A stretch of 64,000 nt of DNA from assembly GCF_029714425.1 (NCBI RefSeq), contig NZ_CP121668.1, positions 3,989,501 to 4,053,500 on the forward strand, read 5' to 3'. The translations under genes and the position numbers were made by a program. The notes beneath the pieces are model-generated. The model worked only from the letters and a program-made list of their open reading frames with translations. It was not told the DNA's origin and ran no database searches. How positions within the stretch are numbered: position 1 is the first letter of the stretch; each line of letters begins with the position of its first letter. The DNA is from Bradyrhizobium sp. CB2312 (GTDB lineage Bacteria; Pseudomonadota; Alphaproteobacteria; Rhizobiales; Xanthobacteraceae). Of this stretch, positions 50,729 to 61,742 are shown piece by piece.

Positions 50729-52234
50729 TTAGCGTGAAGGGGGAGTGAAAACGGGGCCGTTCGGCTTGATGCGGATGCCCGGACGCAGGCGCGTCCAGGG
50801 CAGCGACGCGGTGTCGGCCGGCATCGCGCCGGGCGCGGCGCAGATCATCAGCTTTTCCGCGATCGGCTCGAAGTCGGCGCGGAAATGCACCGAGCTCTTG
50901 TTGACTAGGATCTTCTCCTGCGTCGGCTCGATGCCGACATAGCGGTACATTGCCTGGTCTGCGAGCTGGGCCTTGTGCGAGGAGACGACGACGCGGACGT
51001 CGCCGATGCGCAGGCACGCCGAGGGGCCCATCTCCATCTCACGGCCGCCATAATAGGGGCCAGGCGCGATGAAGCGGCCGTCGGAGAGTTGTTCGACCAC
51101 GAAGGTCTCGCGATAGGGCTCGTCGCCGGGAATGCCGGACTTGCCGCCGAGCGCCAGAGTCACGGTGGCGCCGACGCCGGCCGCATGCGCGGCCCTGGCC
51201 GATTCCGGATCGTAGATCGCGCCGGTCGCGGCGCTGGCCTTGTTGCGCACCAGCGCGCGCAGCATGCCCGTCGTGTCGGAATCGCCGCCGGCGCCAGGAT
51301 TGTCCTGGGTGTCCGCGATGATGATCGGCTTGCTCGCGGTCCTCGAGAGTTCCATGGCGTGGCGGACGCCGTCGTCGGGCGACCAGATCTTGCCGTCGAA
51401 ATCGTCCTCATGGCCTTCGATCAGCTTGACGATGGCATCGGCCGCGCGATCGGCGTCCGCTTGCGTCCTGCCATAGGCGAACACGCTCGGGCCGCAGTGG
51501 CGGAAATCGGCCGCCGGAAAGCCCGGCGCGAAGGAGAGGGTGGGAACCGCATCGCTCTCGACGGCGGCGAGCTTCTCGTAGATGCCCTTGGTGGGCTGGT
51601 CGTTGGTGCACTGCCAGCTGATCGGGATCAGGAACGGCAATTGCCGGAACGCCTTGGCAAAACGCTGCTTCGTCTTCAGCAGCAGCGCGAGATGGCGCGC
51701 GGCGGCGCGGCCGGTGTCGGCCATGTCGACATGGGGGTAGGTGCGGTAGGCGATCAGCGCGTCCGCATGCTCCATCATCTCGGGCGTGACGTTGGCGTGC
51801 AGGTCGAGGCTCGCGACCAGCGGAACATCCTTGCCGATGATGCGGCGCACGCGCGCCAAGATTTCGCCTTCGCCGTCGTCGAGATGCTCGGTCACCATGG
51901 CGCCGTGCAGGTCGAGATAGACCGCGTCGATCGGCCCGGCGGCTTTGATGCCGTCGACCATGACCTTCACGATGCGCTCGAAGGCGTCCCTGGTGACATG
52001 CGCCGAAGGGCTCGCGCCGCAGGCGATGGTCGGGATGAGTTCCCAGCCACTGGCCTCGGTGCTGTCGGCGAAACCGGCGAGCCCGACATTGATGCGCCGC
52101 ATCACCTTCAGCACGTCGGCACCTTCAGTCATCGCCGGCCAGCCGCCGCCATGCTGGAAGTCCGCAAACGTCGCCTTGGTCGGGGCGAAGGTGTTGGTCT
52201 CGTGCAGGAAGCCGCCGACGGCGATGCGTGTCAT
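50729..52234 (-). CDS. M81 family metallopeptidase (MlrC-like)
   Basis: The 501-residue protein starts MTRIAVGGFLHETNTFAPTK, the MlrC-family N-terminal DUF1485 signature. It continues VYLDLHGAMVTEHLDDGEGE, VASLDLHANVTPEMMEHADALIAYRTYPHVDMADTG, and IADTQDNPGAGGDSDTTGML, with the metal ligands expected of M81. MlrC completes microcystin breakdown by acting on linear tetrapeptide or Adda products. Outside cyanotoxin degraders its substrate is unknown. Downstream M20 and amidase genes form one operon, fed by the adjacent ABC transporter. Confidence 0.93.
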   Translation of the reverse strand: MTRIAVGGFLHETNTFAPTKATFADFQHGGGWPAMTEGADVLKVMRRINVGLAGFADSTEASGWELIPTIACGASPSAHVTRDAFERIVKVMVDGIKAAGPIDAVYLDLHGAMVTEHLDDGEGEILARVRRIIGKDVPLVASLDLHANVTPEMMEHADALIAYRTYPHVDMADTGRAAARHLALLLKTKQRFAKAFRQLPFLIPISWQCTNDQPTKGIYEKLAAVESDAVPTLSFAPGFPAADFRHCGPSVFAYGRTQADADRAADAIVKLIEGHEDDFDGKIWSPDDGVRHAMELSRTASKPIIIADTQDNPGAGGDSDTTGMLRALVRNKASAATGAIYDPESARAAHAAGVGATVTLALGGKSGIPGDEPYRETFVVEQLSDGRFIAPGPYYGGREMEMGPSACLRIGDVRVVVSSHKAQLADQAMYRYVGIEPTQEKILVNKSSVHFRADFEPIAEKLMICAAPGAMPADTASLPWTRLRPGIRIKPNGPVFTPPSR

Positions 52235-52354
52235 CAATTCAGGTCCAGTCGATCAAGAAGGCGCGACGTTAGCCTCGGCCTTGCGAGGAGAGCAAGGTGG
52301 GAAGCACTCGCGCCGTGCATAGGGTCAAGCTGTTTTGGGAATGCTGCTCCGCCG

Positions 52355-52458
52355 TCATTCCGGGGCGCGCCACTTGGCGCGAGCCCGGAATCCATCGGGC
52401 GACAAACTCTTCCGCGCGATGGATTCCGGGCTCATCGCTTCGCGATGCCCCGGAATGA
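52355..52458. repeat. Family A paired-hairpin repeat (solo copy)
   Basis: Ends TCATTCCGGGGCG inverted, with inner GGAATCCAT and ATGGATTCC, around a spacer of about 23 bp. It lies between the M81 gene and the ABC ATPase gene. Confidence 0.9.
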
Positions 52459-52468
52459 CGCGGAGAGA

Positions 52469-54118
<1,650 letters not shown>

Positions 54119-54131
54119 CAGGTCACTCCGT

Positions 54132-54217
54132 CGTCATTGCGAGAAGCGAAGCGACGAAGCAATCCAGAATCTTTCCGCGGAGGCAGACTGGATTGCTTCG
54201 CTTCGCTCGCAATGACG
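54132..54217. repeat. Family D inverted repeat
   Basis: The same arms as at 30966 and 45286 (GTCATTGCGAG, AAGCAATCCAGA). It is found between dppC-like and ABC ATPase genes within the operon. Confidence 0.9.
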
Positions 54218-54245
54218 GAACAAGGGGATGGGCCGGCGAAACAAA

Positions 54246-55133
54246 TCACTTCCCCTCCCGCTGCTTCATGCGGGGATCGAGAGCGTCGCGGGCGGCGTCG
54301 CCGATCAGGTTGATGCTGAGGATGGCGATCGAGAGCAAAAGGCCCGGCCAGAAGATCAGCGACGGCTTGATCTGGAAGTACTGGCGGCCCTCGGCCATGA
54401 TGTTGCCCCAGGTCGGCGTCTCCGGCGAGATGCCGGCGCCGAGGAAGGACAGGATGGCCTCGGTCAGGATCGCGGAGGCGCAGACATAGGTGCCCTGGAC
54501 GATCAGCGGCGCGATCGTGTTCGGCATCAGATGCCGCCACATGATCTTCGGCAGGGACGAGCCGACCGAGATCGCAGCTTCCACATAGGGCTCCTCGCGC
54601 GCCGACAGCACGACCGAGCGCACCAGGCGCGCCACGCGCGGAATTTCAGGGATGGTGATCGCGACCAGCACGGTCCAGATGCTGGCGCCGGACAGCGACA
54701 CCACGGCGATCGCGAGCAGGATGCTCGGCATCGCCATCAGGCCGTCCATGATGCGCATCATGACCGCGTCGACCAGCTTGAAGAAGCCGGAGACGAGACC
54801 GATGATGAGGCCAATGGCGATCGACAGGATCGCCGAGCCGATGCCGATCAGCAGCGACACGCGGCCGCCATAGACGACGCGCGACAGCAGGTCACGGCCG
54901 TAGGCGTCAGTGCCGAGCAGGTACTGCGCCGAGGACGGCTTCAGCCGCTGCGAGGGCGCAAGCTGGATCGGGTCGTGCGGCGCGATCAGCGGCGCCAGGA
55001 TCGAGATCAGCACGATCAGGGCGAGCAGCACCGTGGCCACCGCGATGATCGGCGTCGAGGTGAGGAATCCGAATCGCGGCCGCAGCGGCGAGGTGATCGG
55101 AATGGAGGACCGGGGAAGGCTATCGACAGACAT
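54246..55133 (-). CDS. ABC peptide transporter permease (DppC-like)
   Basis: The 295-residue protein has about six helices and the DppC-type N-terminus (FLTSTPIIAVATVLLALIV). Family signs are HLLGTDAYGRD-like YLLGTDAYGRDLLSR, the EAA loop ARLVRSVVLSAREEPYVEAAISVG and ATGA-like HLMPNTIAPLI. It pairs with the DppB-like permease encoded 17 bp upstream. A long frame through the start is antisense shadow; ATG 55133 is the natural start. It spans the inner membrane and takes peptides from the two binding proteins. Confidence 0.94.
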   Translation of the reverse strand: MSVDSLPRSSIPITSPLRPRFGFLTSTPIIAVATVLLALIVLISILAPLIAPHDPIQLAPSQRLKPSSAQYLLGTDAYGRDLLSRVVYGGRVSLLIGIGSAILSIAIGLIIGLVSGFFKLVDAVMMRIMDGLMAMPSILLAIAVVSLSGASIWTVLVAITIPEIPRVARLVRSVVLSAREEPYVEAAISVGSSLPKIMWRHLMPNTIAPLIVQGTYVCASAILTEAILSFLGAGISPETPTWGNIMAEGRQYFQIKPSLIFWPGLLLSIAILSINLIGDAARDALDPRMKQREGK

Positions 55134-55150
55134 TGTTGTTATCCTTAGCC

Positions 55151-56092
55151 CTAGTACCGGATCCGGGGATCGAGCAGCGTGTAGGCAACGTCGATCAGGA
55201 GGTTGACGACGACATAGATCAGCGACGTCAAAAGGATCATCGCCTGGATCACCGGATAGTCGCGCGCCAGCACCGCATCGACGGTGAGGCGGCCGATGCC
55301 GGGGATGTTGAAGACGCTCTCGGTGACGACGACGCCGGAGATCAGCAGCGCAAAGCCGGTGCCGATCACGGTGATCACGGGCACGGCGGCGTTGCGCAGC
55401 GCGTGCCGCATCATGACCGCGACCTCGTTGATGCCCTTCGCGCGCGCCGTGCGGACGTAGTCCTCGCCGAGCACGTCGAGCATGGCGGCGCGCGTCATGC
55501 GCGCGATCAGCGCGATGTAGATGAAGGAGAGGGCGCAGGTCGGCAGGATGATGCGCTCGAAGAACGGACCGAAGCCGTTCGAGATGCTCTTGAAGCCCTG
55601 TACCGGCACCCAGCGGAGGTCGATGGCGAAGACCTCGATCAGGATGTAGCCGACCACGAACACCGGCACCGAGAAGCCGAGCACCGACAGGCCCATCACG
55701 AAACGGTCGATCCAGGTGCCGTGCTTCCACGCCGCGATCACGCCCAGGGGCACGGCGACGATGACGGCGAGGATGATGGTGCACAGCGCGATCGAGATCG
55801 ACGGCTCGACGCGCTGGCCGATCATCTTCATCACCGGCAGGTTGGAGATCAGCGATGTGCCGAGGTCGCCGTGCAAGAGCTTGTTCACCCAGGTGATGAA
55901 CTGCACGATCAGCGGCTCGTTGAGGCCGAGCGAGGCGCGGATGCGCTCCAGCCGTTCCGGCGTCGCGTTGTCGCCGGCGAGAATCGCGGCGGGATCGCCG
56001 GGGGTGAGGCGCAGCAGGAGGAAGACGAACAGCGCCACGACGCCCATCACGGGCACGGCGGCGAAAATTCGGCGAACGAGATATCCCAGCAA
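55151..56092 (-). CDS. ABC peptide transporter permease (DppB-like)
   Basis: The 313-residue protein starts MLGYLVRRIFAAVPVMGVVALFVFLLLRLTPGDPAAIL, the DppB signature, and has LNEPLIVQFITWVNKLLHGDLGTSL and the coupling loop LIARMTRAAMLDVLGEDYVRTARAKG with the conserved EAA-type Gly. It forms the translocation pore with the DppC-like subunit. It is the first permease gene of the operon. The gene upstream is an M20 peptidase, separated by repeat 56201-56290. Confidence 0.95.
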   Translation of the reverse strand: MLGYLVRRIFAAVPVMGVVALFVFLLLRLTPGDPAAILAGDNATPERLERIRASLGLNEPLIVQFITWVNKLLHGDLGTSLISNLPVMKMIGQRVEPSISIALCTIILAVIVAVPLGVIAAWKHGTWIDRFVMGLSVLGFSVPVFVVGYILIEVFAIDLRWVPVQGFKSISNGFGPFFERIILPTCALSFIYIALIARMTRAAMLDVLGEDYVRTARAKGINEVAVMMRHALRNAAVPVITVIGTGFALLISGVVVTESVFNIPGIGRLTVDAVLARDYPVIQAMILLTSLIYVVVNLLIDVAYTLLDPRIRY

Positions 56093-56200
56093 GTTGGATC
56101 CGTCAGATTAGAGACAAATTGTGGCAGGGCCTTCGGCAGGTTGCCATCAGCCTAACATTTCAGCAATTCCCGTGCCATCCGGGCCCGGTTCCTAGGTGGT

Positions 56201-56290
56201 CGTCATGCCCGGGCTTGACCCGGGCATCCACGTCTTTCTTCGCGTCCGTTCGCAAAGGCGTGGATGGCCGGGTCAAGCCCGGCCATGACG
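56201..56290. repeat. Family B inverted repeat
   Basis: GTCATGCCCGGGCTTGACCC and its near-complement at the right end bound 90 bp. It lies between the M20 and DppB-like genes. Confidence 0.9.
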
Positions 56291-56302
56291 GGGCGCGGTG
56301 CA

Positions 56303-57433
56303 TCACTCCAGCGTCGCCAGCAGGCCCGCCATCAGCCGGCCGCGCTCGACCAGGCTTTCGACCTCGATATACTCTTCCAGCGTGTGGCCGTTGCCGCCAC
56401 GCACGCCCAGGCCGTCGAGCGTCGGAATCCCCATGGCGCCGGTGAAGTTGCCGTCGGAGCCGCCGCCGGCGCTGGCATGCGGCAACTCGGCGCCGAGCGA
56501 CTTGGCGACGCCGCGCGCCTTTTCATAGAGCGCCATGGTGCCGGCATCCGGTTCCCACACCGGACGCGTCACGCCGCGCGTGACCTTGAAGGCGACGTCG
56601 TTGGTGGTGCCAGACAGCGCCAGCATCCGCTCGACGCCGCGATCGAGATCGGCCTGGCGCTTGGCCATGGAGAGTGCTTCGCCGGTCGCGGTCGTGGCAA
56701 CGCAATTGACCCATTGCCCGCCATGCACGACGCCGACCGAGAAGGTGCAATCCTCCGTCGTCATCGCGTCGATGGCGAGAATTTGCCGGGCCATCTCGCG
56801 GATCGCCGAGCGTCCCGCCGACAATGTCGCGCCGGCGTGGCTCGGCCGGCCCGTCGCCTCGAGATTGAATCGTGCGATGGCGTAACGTCCGGTGGTGACG
56901 CCGTTGTCGGCGCGGCCGGGCTCGGGCACCAGCACATATTTGTTGCGCGCGGCTTCCGCCTCGATGATGTCGCGCGTCGAGGGCGTGCCGACTTCCTCGT
57001 CCGGCGTGAACAGCACGGTGATCGGCAGCGGCGTGGTGAAGGCGGCGCGCGCCAGCTGCCGGATCGCTTCCAGCGAGAGGTAGTTGCCGCCCTTCATGTC
57101 GTAGATGCCGGGGCCGTAGCACTTGTTGCCCTCGCGCCGCCATTTCAGCTTCTCGATGGTGCCGACCGGGTGGACGGTATCCATGTGGCCGGCGATCAGG
57201 ATGCCGGGTTCGCCCTGCTTCGGGTGCGGGAAGCGCGCGCGGACGACGCCGCCGAAGCCCTGGCGGCCGGCGATGCGTTCGATCGTCGCACCCATGATCG
57301 CCATATCCCGCGCTGCGATATCGAGCATGCGGTTGACCGCATCTGCGTCCCATGTCGGGCTTTCGCATTCCACCCAGGTGCGCAGGCCCGCGAGCATGGC
57401 CTCGGAATCGAAGGGAAGATTGGCTGGATTCAT
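56303..57433 (-). CDS. M20 family metallopeptidase (carboxypeptidase G2-like)
   Basis: The 376-residue zinc peptidase has IAGHMDTVHPVG, YGPGIYDMKGGNYLSLEAI and VLFTPDEEVGTPSTRD, with the metal-binding His, Asp and Glu residues and the catalytic base. PSHAGATLSAGRSAIREMA is the dimer-contact part. ASAGGGSDGNFTGAMGIPTLDGLGV is the C-terminal metal-site segment. It resembles glutamate carboxypeptidase, removing C-terminal amino acids from peptides or folates. Start 57433 fits the family (MNPANLPFDSEAM). It diverges from the first binding-protein gene. Confidence 0.92.
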   Translation of the reverse strand: MNPANLPFDSEAMLAGLRTWVECESPTWDADAVNRMLDIAARDMAIMGATIERIAGRQGFGGVVRARFPHPKQGEPGILIAGHMDTVHPVGTIEKLKWRREGNKCYGPGIYDMKGGNYLSLEAIRQLARAAFTTPLPITVLFTPDEEVGTPSTRDIIEAEAARNKYVLVPEPGRADNGVTTGRYAIARFNLEATGRPSHAGATLSAGRSAIREMARQILAIDAMTTEDCTFSVGVVHGGQWVNCVATTATGEALSMAKRQADLDRGVERMLALSGTTNDVAFKVTRGVTRPVWEPDAGTMALYEKARGVAKSLGAELPHASAGGGSDGNFTGAMGIPTLDGLGVRGGNGHTLEEYIEVESLVERGRLMAGLLATLE

Positions 57434-57700
57434 CTCAATGTCTCTCAGGCTTCGAAAGTGGAACGCGCATTGCATCGGTGCAGCGGGACGAACGAAGAGA
57501 GTTGTAGAGCCAAATCGATCCTTGTGGAGCCCGTGCGCGCGCCGCCAGGGCTTGCAGTGAAACCGGATTGACGGGCTCAAGACTGTCTGCAAGTCTCGAA
57601 AAGATAAAGGCATTGCATGAGGTTGGTTCGCCCAAAGAACGGACCGGATGCTCAACCAATAACCTGCCTTTGAACAGTTTCACGTCAGGAGAAACTTTCC

Positions 57701-59308
57701 ATGTTCCACTTCATGCGCCGGAGGCCTCGCGCGTTTGCCTCCAAACTTGCGCTGTCGGTCGTCGCGCTTTCGGTCGGCCTGGCTTCGCCGGTGCTTGCGG
57801 CCGACAAGACCATCACGGCCGTGATGCATTCGGACCTGCGCATCATCGATCCGATCTTCACCACAGCCTACATCACGCGCGACCATGGCTACATGGTCTA
57901 CGACACGCTGGTGGCCACCGATTCGAATTTCAAGGTCCAGCCGCAGATGGCGGACTGGAAGGTCTCCGACGACAAGCTCACCTACACCTTCACCCTGCGC
58001 GACGGCCTGAAGTGGCATGACGGCGCGCCGGTGACGGCGGAAGACTGCGTCGCCTCGCTCAAGCGCTGGGCTGCGGTCGACGGCATGGGCCAGAAGCTGA
58101 TGGACTTCACCGCGAGCCTCGAGGCGACCGATGCCAAGACCATCACGCTGAAGCTGAAGGAGCCCTATGGCCTCGTGCTGGACTCCATCGGAAAGCCTTC
58201 CTCGCGCGTCGCCTTCATGATGCCGAAGCGTCTTGCCGAGACGCCGCCGGACAAGCAGATCCCCGAGCAGATCGGCTCCGGCCCCTTCAAGTTCGTGCAG
58301 TCGGAATTCCAGCCGGGCGTGAAGGCGGTCTACGTCAAGAATACCGACTACGTGCCGCGCAAGGAGCCGTCGAGCTGGACCTCCGGCGGCAAGGTGGTGA
58401 AGGTCGACCGCGTCGAGTGGATCACCATGCCGGACTCGCAGACGGCCGTGAACGCGTTGCAGTCGGGCGACATCGATTTCGTGGAAAATCTGCCCTACGA
58501 CATGCTGCCGGTGCTGGAAGCGAACAAGGAGCTCATGATCGACGTCTCCAACAAGTTCGGGTACCAGACGCTCGGGCGCATGAACTTCCTCTATCCGCCG
58601 TTCGACAACGTCAAGGTGCGCCGCGCCGCCTTCCTGGCGATGAACCAGAAGGACGTGCTCGACGCGCTGATTGGCAACGCCAAATATCAGAAAGTCTGCG
58701 GCGCGTTCTTCGTCTGCGACACGCCGCTCGCGACCGACGTCGGAGCCGAGACCCTGATCAAGGGCAACGGCATGGCGGAAGCCAAGAAGGCGCTCGCCGA
58801 ATCCGGCTATGACGGCACGCCGGTGGTGATCATGGGCCCCGGCGACGTCACCACGCTGAAGGCGCAGCCGATCGTGGCGGCCCAGCTCCTGCGCGAAGCC
58901 GGCTTCAAGGTCGACTTCCAGGCGACCGACTGGCAGACCGTGGTGAGCCGCCGCGCCAGCCAGAAGCCGCCGAAGGAGGGCGGCTGGAACATGTTCTTCA
59001 CCAACTGGGTTGCGGCCGACGTCTCCAACCCGATCGCCAATCTCTCGATCGGCGGTCAGGGCAAGAAGGGCTGGTTCGGCTGGGCGGAAAACGCCAAGAT
59101 CGAGCAGCTCAAGGATGCCTTCGTCCGCGCGGCTTCGCTCGACGATCAGAAGAAGATCGCGACCGAGATCCAGAAGGAGGCCTATGACCAGGTGATCTAC
59201 ATTCCGCTCGGTCAGTATCTTCTGCCGAGCGGCTGGCGCAAGTCGCTCACCGGCGTCCTCGACGGCCCGGCAACCCCGGTGTTCTGGAACATCGACAAGT
59301 CCGAGTGA
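57701..59308 (+). CDS. Periplasmic peptide-binding protein 1 (DppA-like)
   Basis: The 535-residue protein has a signal peptide (residues 1-33, basic MRRRPRAFASK then hydrophobic ALSVVALSVGLA, cut after VLA) and the SBP_bac_5 body: SDLRIIDPIFTTAYITRDHGYMVYDTL, GLKWHDGAPVTAEDCVASLKRW and GTPVVIMGPGDVTTLKAQPIV. It binds peptides or related substrates and hands them to the permease. It diverges from the M20 gene, and the promoter region of about 270 bp holds both starts. A close copy follows at 59456, clearly a tandem duplication. Confidence 0.94.
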   Translation: MFHFMRRRPRAFASKLALSVVALSVGLASPVLAADKTITAVMHSDLRIIDPIFTTAYITRDHGYMVYDTLVATDSNFKVQPQMADWKVSDDKLTYTFTLRDGLKWHDGAPVTAEDCVASLKRWAAVDGMGQKLMDFTASLEATDAKTITLKLKEPYGLVLDSIGKPSSRVAFMMPKRLAETPPDKQIPEQIGSGPFKFVQSEFQPGVKAVYVKNTDYVPRKEPSSWTSGGKVVKVDRVEWITMPDSQTAVNALQSGDIDFVENLPYDMLPVLEANKELMIDVSNKFGYQTLGRMNFLYPPFDNVKVRRAAFLAMNQKDVLDALIGNAKYQKVCGAFFVCDTPLATDVGAETLIKGNGMAEAKKALAESGYDGTPVVIMGPGDVTTLKAQPIVAAQLLREAGFKVDFQATDWQTVVSRRASQKPPKEGGWNMFFTNWVAADVSNPIANLSIGGQGKKGWFGWAENAKIEQLKDAFVRAASLDDQKKIATEIQKEAYDQVIYIPLGQYLLPSGWRKSLTGVLDGPATPVFWNIDKSE

Positions 59309-59349
59309 GGCGAGGGCACGCCCCGCATCCTTCGTACCGATCGTCACGC

Positions 59350-59373
59350 GGCGCCGCTGTCACCGGCGGCGCC
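59350..59373. terminator. GC-rich hairpin after binding protein 1
   Basis: GGCGCCGCTG pairs with CGGCGGCGCC across TCAC (two mismatched or wobble pairs). No T run follows. A related hairpin with T run is at 62793-62827. Confidence 0.55.
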
Positions 59374-59455
59374 GCTCGCCAGGAGATTTCCAGGCGAACT
59401 TCCCAAGGAGAACTTGCCAAGAGAGCCCTCAAGAAAACTTGCCGGGAGAACTTCA

Positions 59456-61063
59456 GTGTTCCAACTCATGCGCCGGTGGCGTCGGACGTTCGCCTCCATA
59501 CTTGCGATTTCAGTCGTGGCGCTTTCGGCACTAGCCTCGCCAGCTCTTGCCGCAGGCAAGACCATCACCGCCGTGATGCATTCGGATCTGCGCGTCCTCG
59601 ATCCGATTTTCACCAGCGCCTATATCTCGCGTGATCATGGCTACATGATCTACGACACGCTGATCGCGACGGATGCGAACTTCAAGATCCAGCCGCAGAT
59701 GGCGGACTGGAAGATCTCCGACGACAAGCTGACCTACACCTTCACGCTGCGCGATGGCCTGAAGTGGCATGACGGCACGCCGGTCACCGCGGAAGATTGC
59801 GTTGCTTCGCTGAAGCGCTGGGCCGTTGTCGATAGCATGGGGCAGCAGATGATGCTGTTCACCGCGAGCATCGAGGCGACCGATGCCAAGACCATCACGC
59901 TGAAGCTGAAGGAGCCGTACGCGCTCGTGCTGGAAGCGATCGGCAAGCCGTCCTCGCGGGTGGCTTTCATGATGCCAAAGCGCCTCGCCGAGACGCCGGC
60001 GGACAAGCAGATCTCCGAGCAGATCGGCTCCGGCCCCTTCAAGTTCGTGCAGTCGGAATTCCAGCCCGGGGTGAAGTCGGTCTACGTCAAGAACACCGAT
60101 TACGTGCCGCGCAAGGAGCCGGCGAGCTGGACCGCCGGCGGCAAGGTCGCGAAGGTCGATCGCGTCGAATGGATTACGATGCCGGACCCGCAGACAGCGT
60201 TGAACGCGCTGCAGTCGGGCGACATCGATTTCATGGAAAATCCCGCGATCGAAATGTTGCCCACCATCGAAGCCGACAAGGAGCTCAAGCTCGAGATCCT
60301 GAACAAGTTCGGCTTCCAGACGGGCGCTCGGATGAACTTCCTTCATCCGCCATTCGATAACGTCAAGGTCCGTCGCGCAGCACTCCTGGCCGTCAACCAG
60401 AAGGACGTGCTCGATGCGCTGATCGGCAATCCCAAGTACTACAAGGCTTGCGCGGCGGTCTTCATCTGCGACACGCCGTTCGCGACGGACCTTGGCGGCG
60501 AGACGCTTGCCAAGGGCGGCGACATGGCTGCGGCCAGGAAGGCGCTCGCCGAGTCCGGTTACGATGGGACGCCCGTCGTGCTCATGGCGCCGGGCGACGT
60601 GCTGACACTGAAGGCCCAACCGATCGTGGTGGCCCAGCAACTGCGCGAAGCCGGCTTCACGGTCGATTTACAGGCCACCGACTGGCAGACGGTGGTGAGC
60701 CGGCGCGCCAGCCAGAAGCCCCCGAAAGAGGGCGGCTGGAACATGTTCATCACCAACTGGGTCAGCGCCGACGTGTCGAACCCGATCTCCAACATTGCTG
60801 TCGGCGGGCAGGGCAAGAAGGGCGGCTGGTTCGGCTGGGCGGAGGATGCCAGGGTGGAGCAGCTCAAGGACGCCTTCGTTCGCGCGGCCTCGCTCGACGA
60901 TCAGAAGAAGATCGCGACCGAGATCCAGAAGGAGACCTATGACCAAGTGCTCTACGTCCCGCTGGGCCAGTTTCAGGCGCCGAGCGCGTGGCGCAAGTCG
61001 CTCTCCGGTGTGATCGACGGTCCAGCAACGCCGGTGTTCTGGAATATCGACAAGTCCGAGTAG
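59456..61063 (+). CDS. Periplasmic peptide-binding protein 2 (DppA-like paralogue)
   Basis: The protein has 535 residues, exactly the length of the upstream copy, when started at the GTG at 59456, which aligns with the ATG of copy one (VFQLMRRWRRTFAS against MFHFMRRRPRAFAS) and has a GGGAG site. Most of the sequence matches copy one, with changes clustered in the second half (ENPAIEMLPTIEADKEL against ENLPYDMLPVLEANKEL). A changed substrate range is likely. The signal peptide is present. It lies 147 bp after copy one and may share its transcript. Confidence 0.93.
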   Translation: MFQLMRRWRRTFASILAISVVALSALASPALAAGKTITAVMHSDLRVLDPIFTSAYISRDHGYMIYDTLIATDANFKIQPQMADWKISDDKLTYTFTLRDGLKWHDGTPVTAEDCVASLKRWAVVDSMGQQMMLFTASIEATDAKTITLKLKEPYALVLEAIGKPSSRVAFMMPKRLAETPADKQISEQIGSGPFKFVQSEFQPGVKSVYVKNTDYVPRKEPASWTAGGKVAKVDRVEWITMPDPQTALNALQSGDIDFMENPAIEMLPTIEADKELKLEILNKFGFQTGARMNFLHPPFDNVKVRRAALLAVNQKDVLDALIGNPKYYKACAAVFICDTPFATDLGGETLAKGGDMAAARKALAESGYDGTPVVLMAPGDVLTLKAQPIVVAQQLREAGFTVDLQATDWQTVVSRRASQKPPKEGGWNMFITNWVSADVSNPISNIAVGGQGKKGGWFGWAEDARVEQLKDAFVRAASLDDQKKIATEIQKETYDQVLYVPLGQFQAPSAWRKSLSGVIDGPATPVFWNIDKSE

Positions 61064-61076
61064 GACTTGGGCCGAC

Positions 61077-61265
61077 AAGGCGCAGCCGTGGCCTGATCGA
61101 GGCAAGCTGAACGAAAGCGAGGTCGTTCGCTGCCAGCTTGTCGTAGCGTGTTGCAACCCGACGGCAGAGACAAGGACTGAAGCAGATCTGGTCGTTGCGA
61201 TTCCTTTTCGGCGGGATGTTGGCCCATGCGCTCTTTTTCATGGCCAGTCCCCTGATCCAGTCGGC
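61077..61265 (-). pseudogene. IS5-type transposase C-terminal remnant with internal deletion
   Basis: On the minus strand the frame reads ADWIRGLAMKKSAWANIPPK, then NRNDQICFSP, then CRRVATRYDKLAANDLAF and VQLASIR. In intact IS5-group transposases the segment between CFSP and RRVATRYDKLAAN includes RARNLVERFFNKIKQ. That stretch of about 16 residues, with the catalytic Glu, is missing here in frame. The N-terminal part is absent. It lies between binding protein 2 and the Rid gene. Confidence 0.75.
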
Positions 61266-61286
61266 GATCCTAGCCACGATCGGCAA

Positions 61287-61706
61287 TCAGGCGTTTCGCG
61301 CCAGGAAAACTGCAGAAGGCTCCACCTCGATGAGGAACTCATCCTTGGCCAGGTTTGGCACTCCGATCCAGGTTGTGCACGGTGGATTATCGCCGAACGC
61401 CGCTTTGAGGGCACCGCTAATTGCTTTGCCTTCGTGTAGGTGACTCTGCTTGATGTAGAGCCGCAACGCACCGACCTGATCGAGCTTCGCACCAACCGAT
61501 GCAAGCGCAACGCTAAGATTCTCTAGGCTCTTGCTGAGTTGACGGCCGATGTCGCCAGCGCCAACGACGTTCTGTTCTGCGTCCCAAGCAACCTGGCCGG
61601 ACACATGCACAACGTCGCCAAACGGTGTGGGGACAGTAGCAACCTGCGCGAAACCGTAGCGCAAGCTATCGAAGATTCCGACAGGAACATGCACCGATCG
61701 GCTCAT
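61287..61706 (-). CDS. Rid/YjgF family protein with atypical active site
   Basis: The 139-residue protein has the Rid fold: VVHVSGQVAWDAEQNVVGAGDIGRQLSKSLENLSVALASVGAKLDQV and a closing FLIEVEPSAVF. In RidA enzymes the Arg in the PxR segment is needed to bind imines. Here the place is PPCTTWIG, so that Arg appears replaced. It may therefore not be an imine deaminase. It sits beside an IS remnant and before a secreted hydrolase on the same strand, in a segment that looks inserted. Confidence 0.85.
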   Translation of the reverse strand: MSRSVHVPVGIFDSLRYGFAQVATVPTPFGDVVHVSGQVAWDAEQNVVGAGDIGRQLSKSLENLSVALASVGAKLDQVGALRLYIKQSHLHEGKAISGALKAAFGDNPPCTTWIGVPNLAKDEFLIEVEPSAVFLARNA

Positions 61707-61742
61707 GAAGGCTCCCTTGGCGTTTGCTTGGCTTTTGTCGCA

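Noticed and set aside
59396..59455. Short tandem repeats of an AACTTGCC-like unit before binding protein 2
   Set aside because: The units are too degenerate and irregular to call a repeat array; only the last provides the ribosome site.
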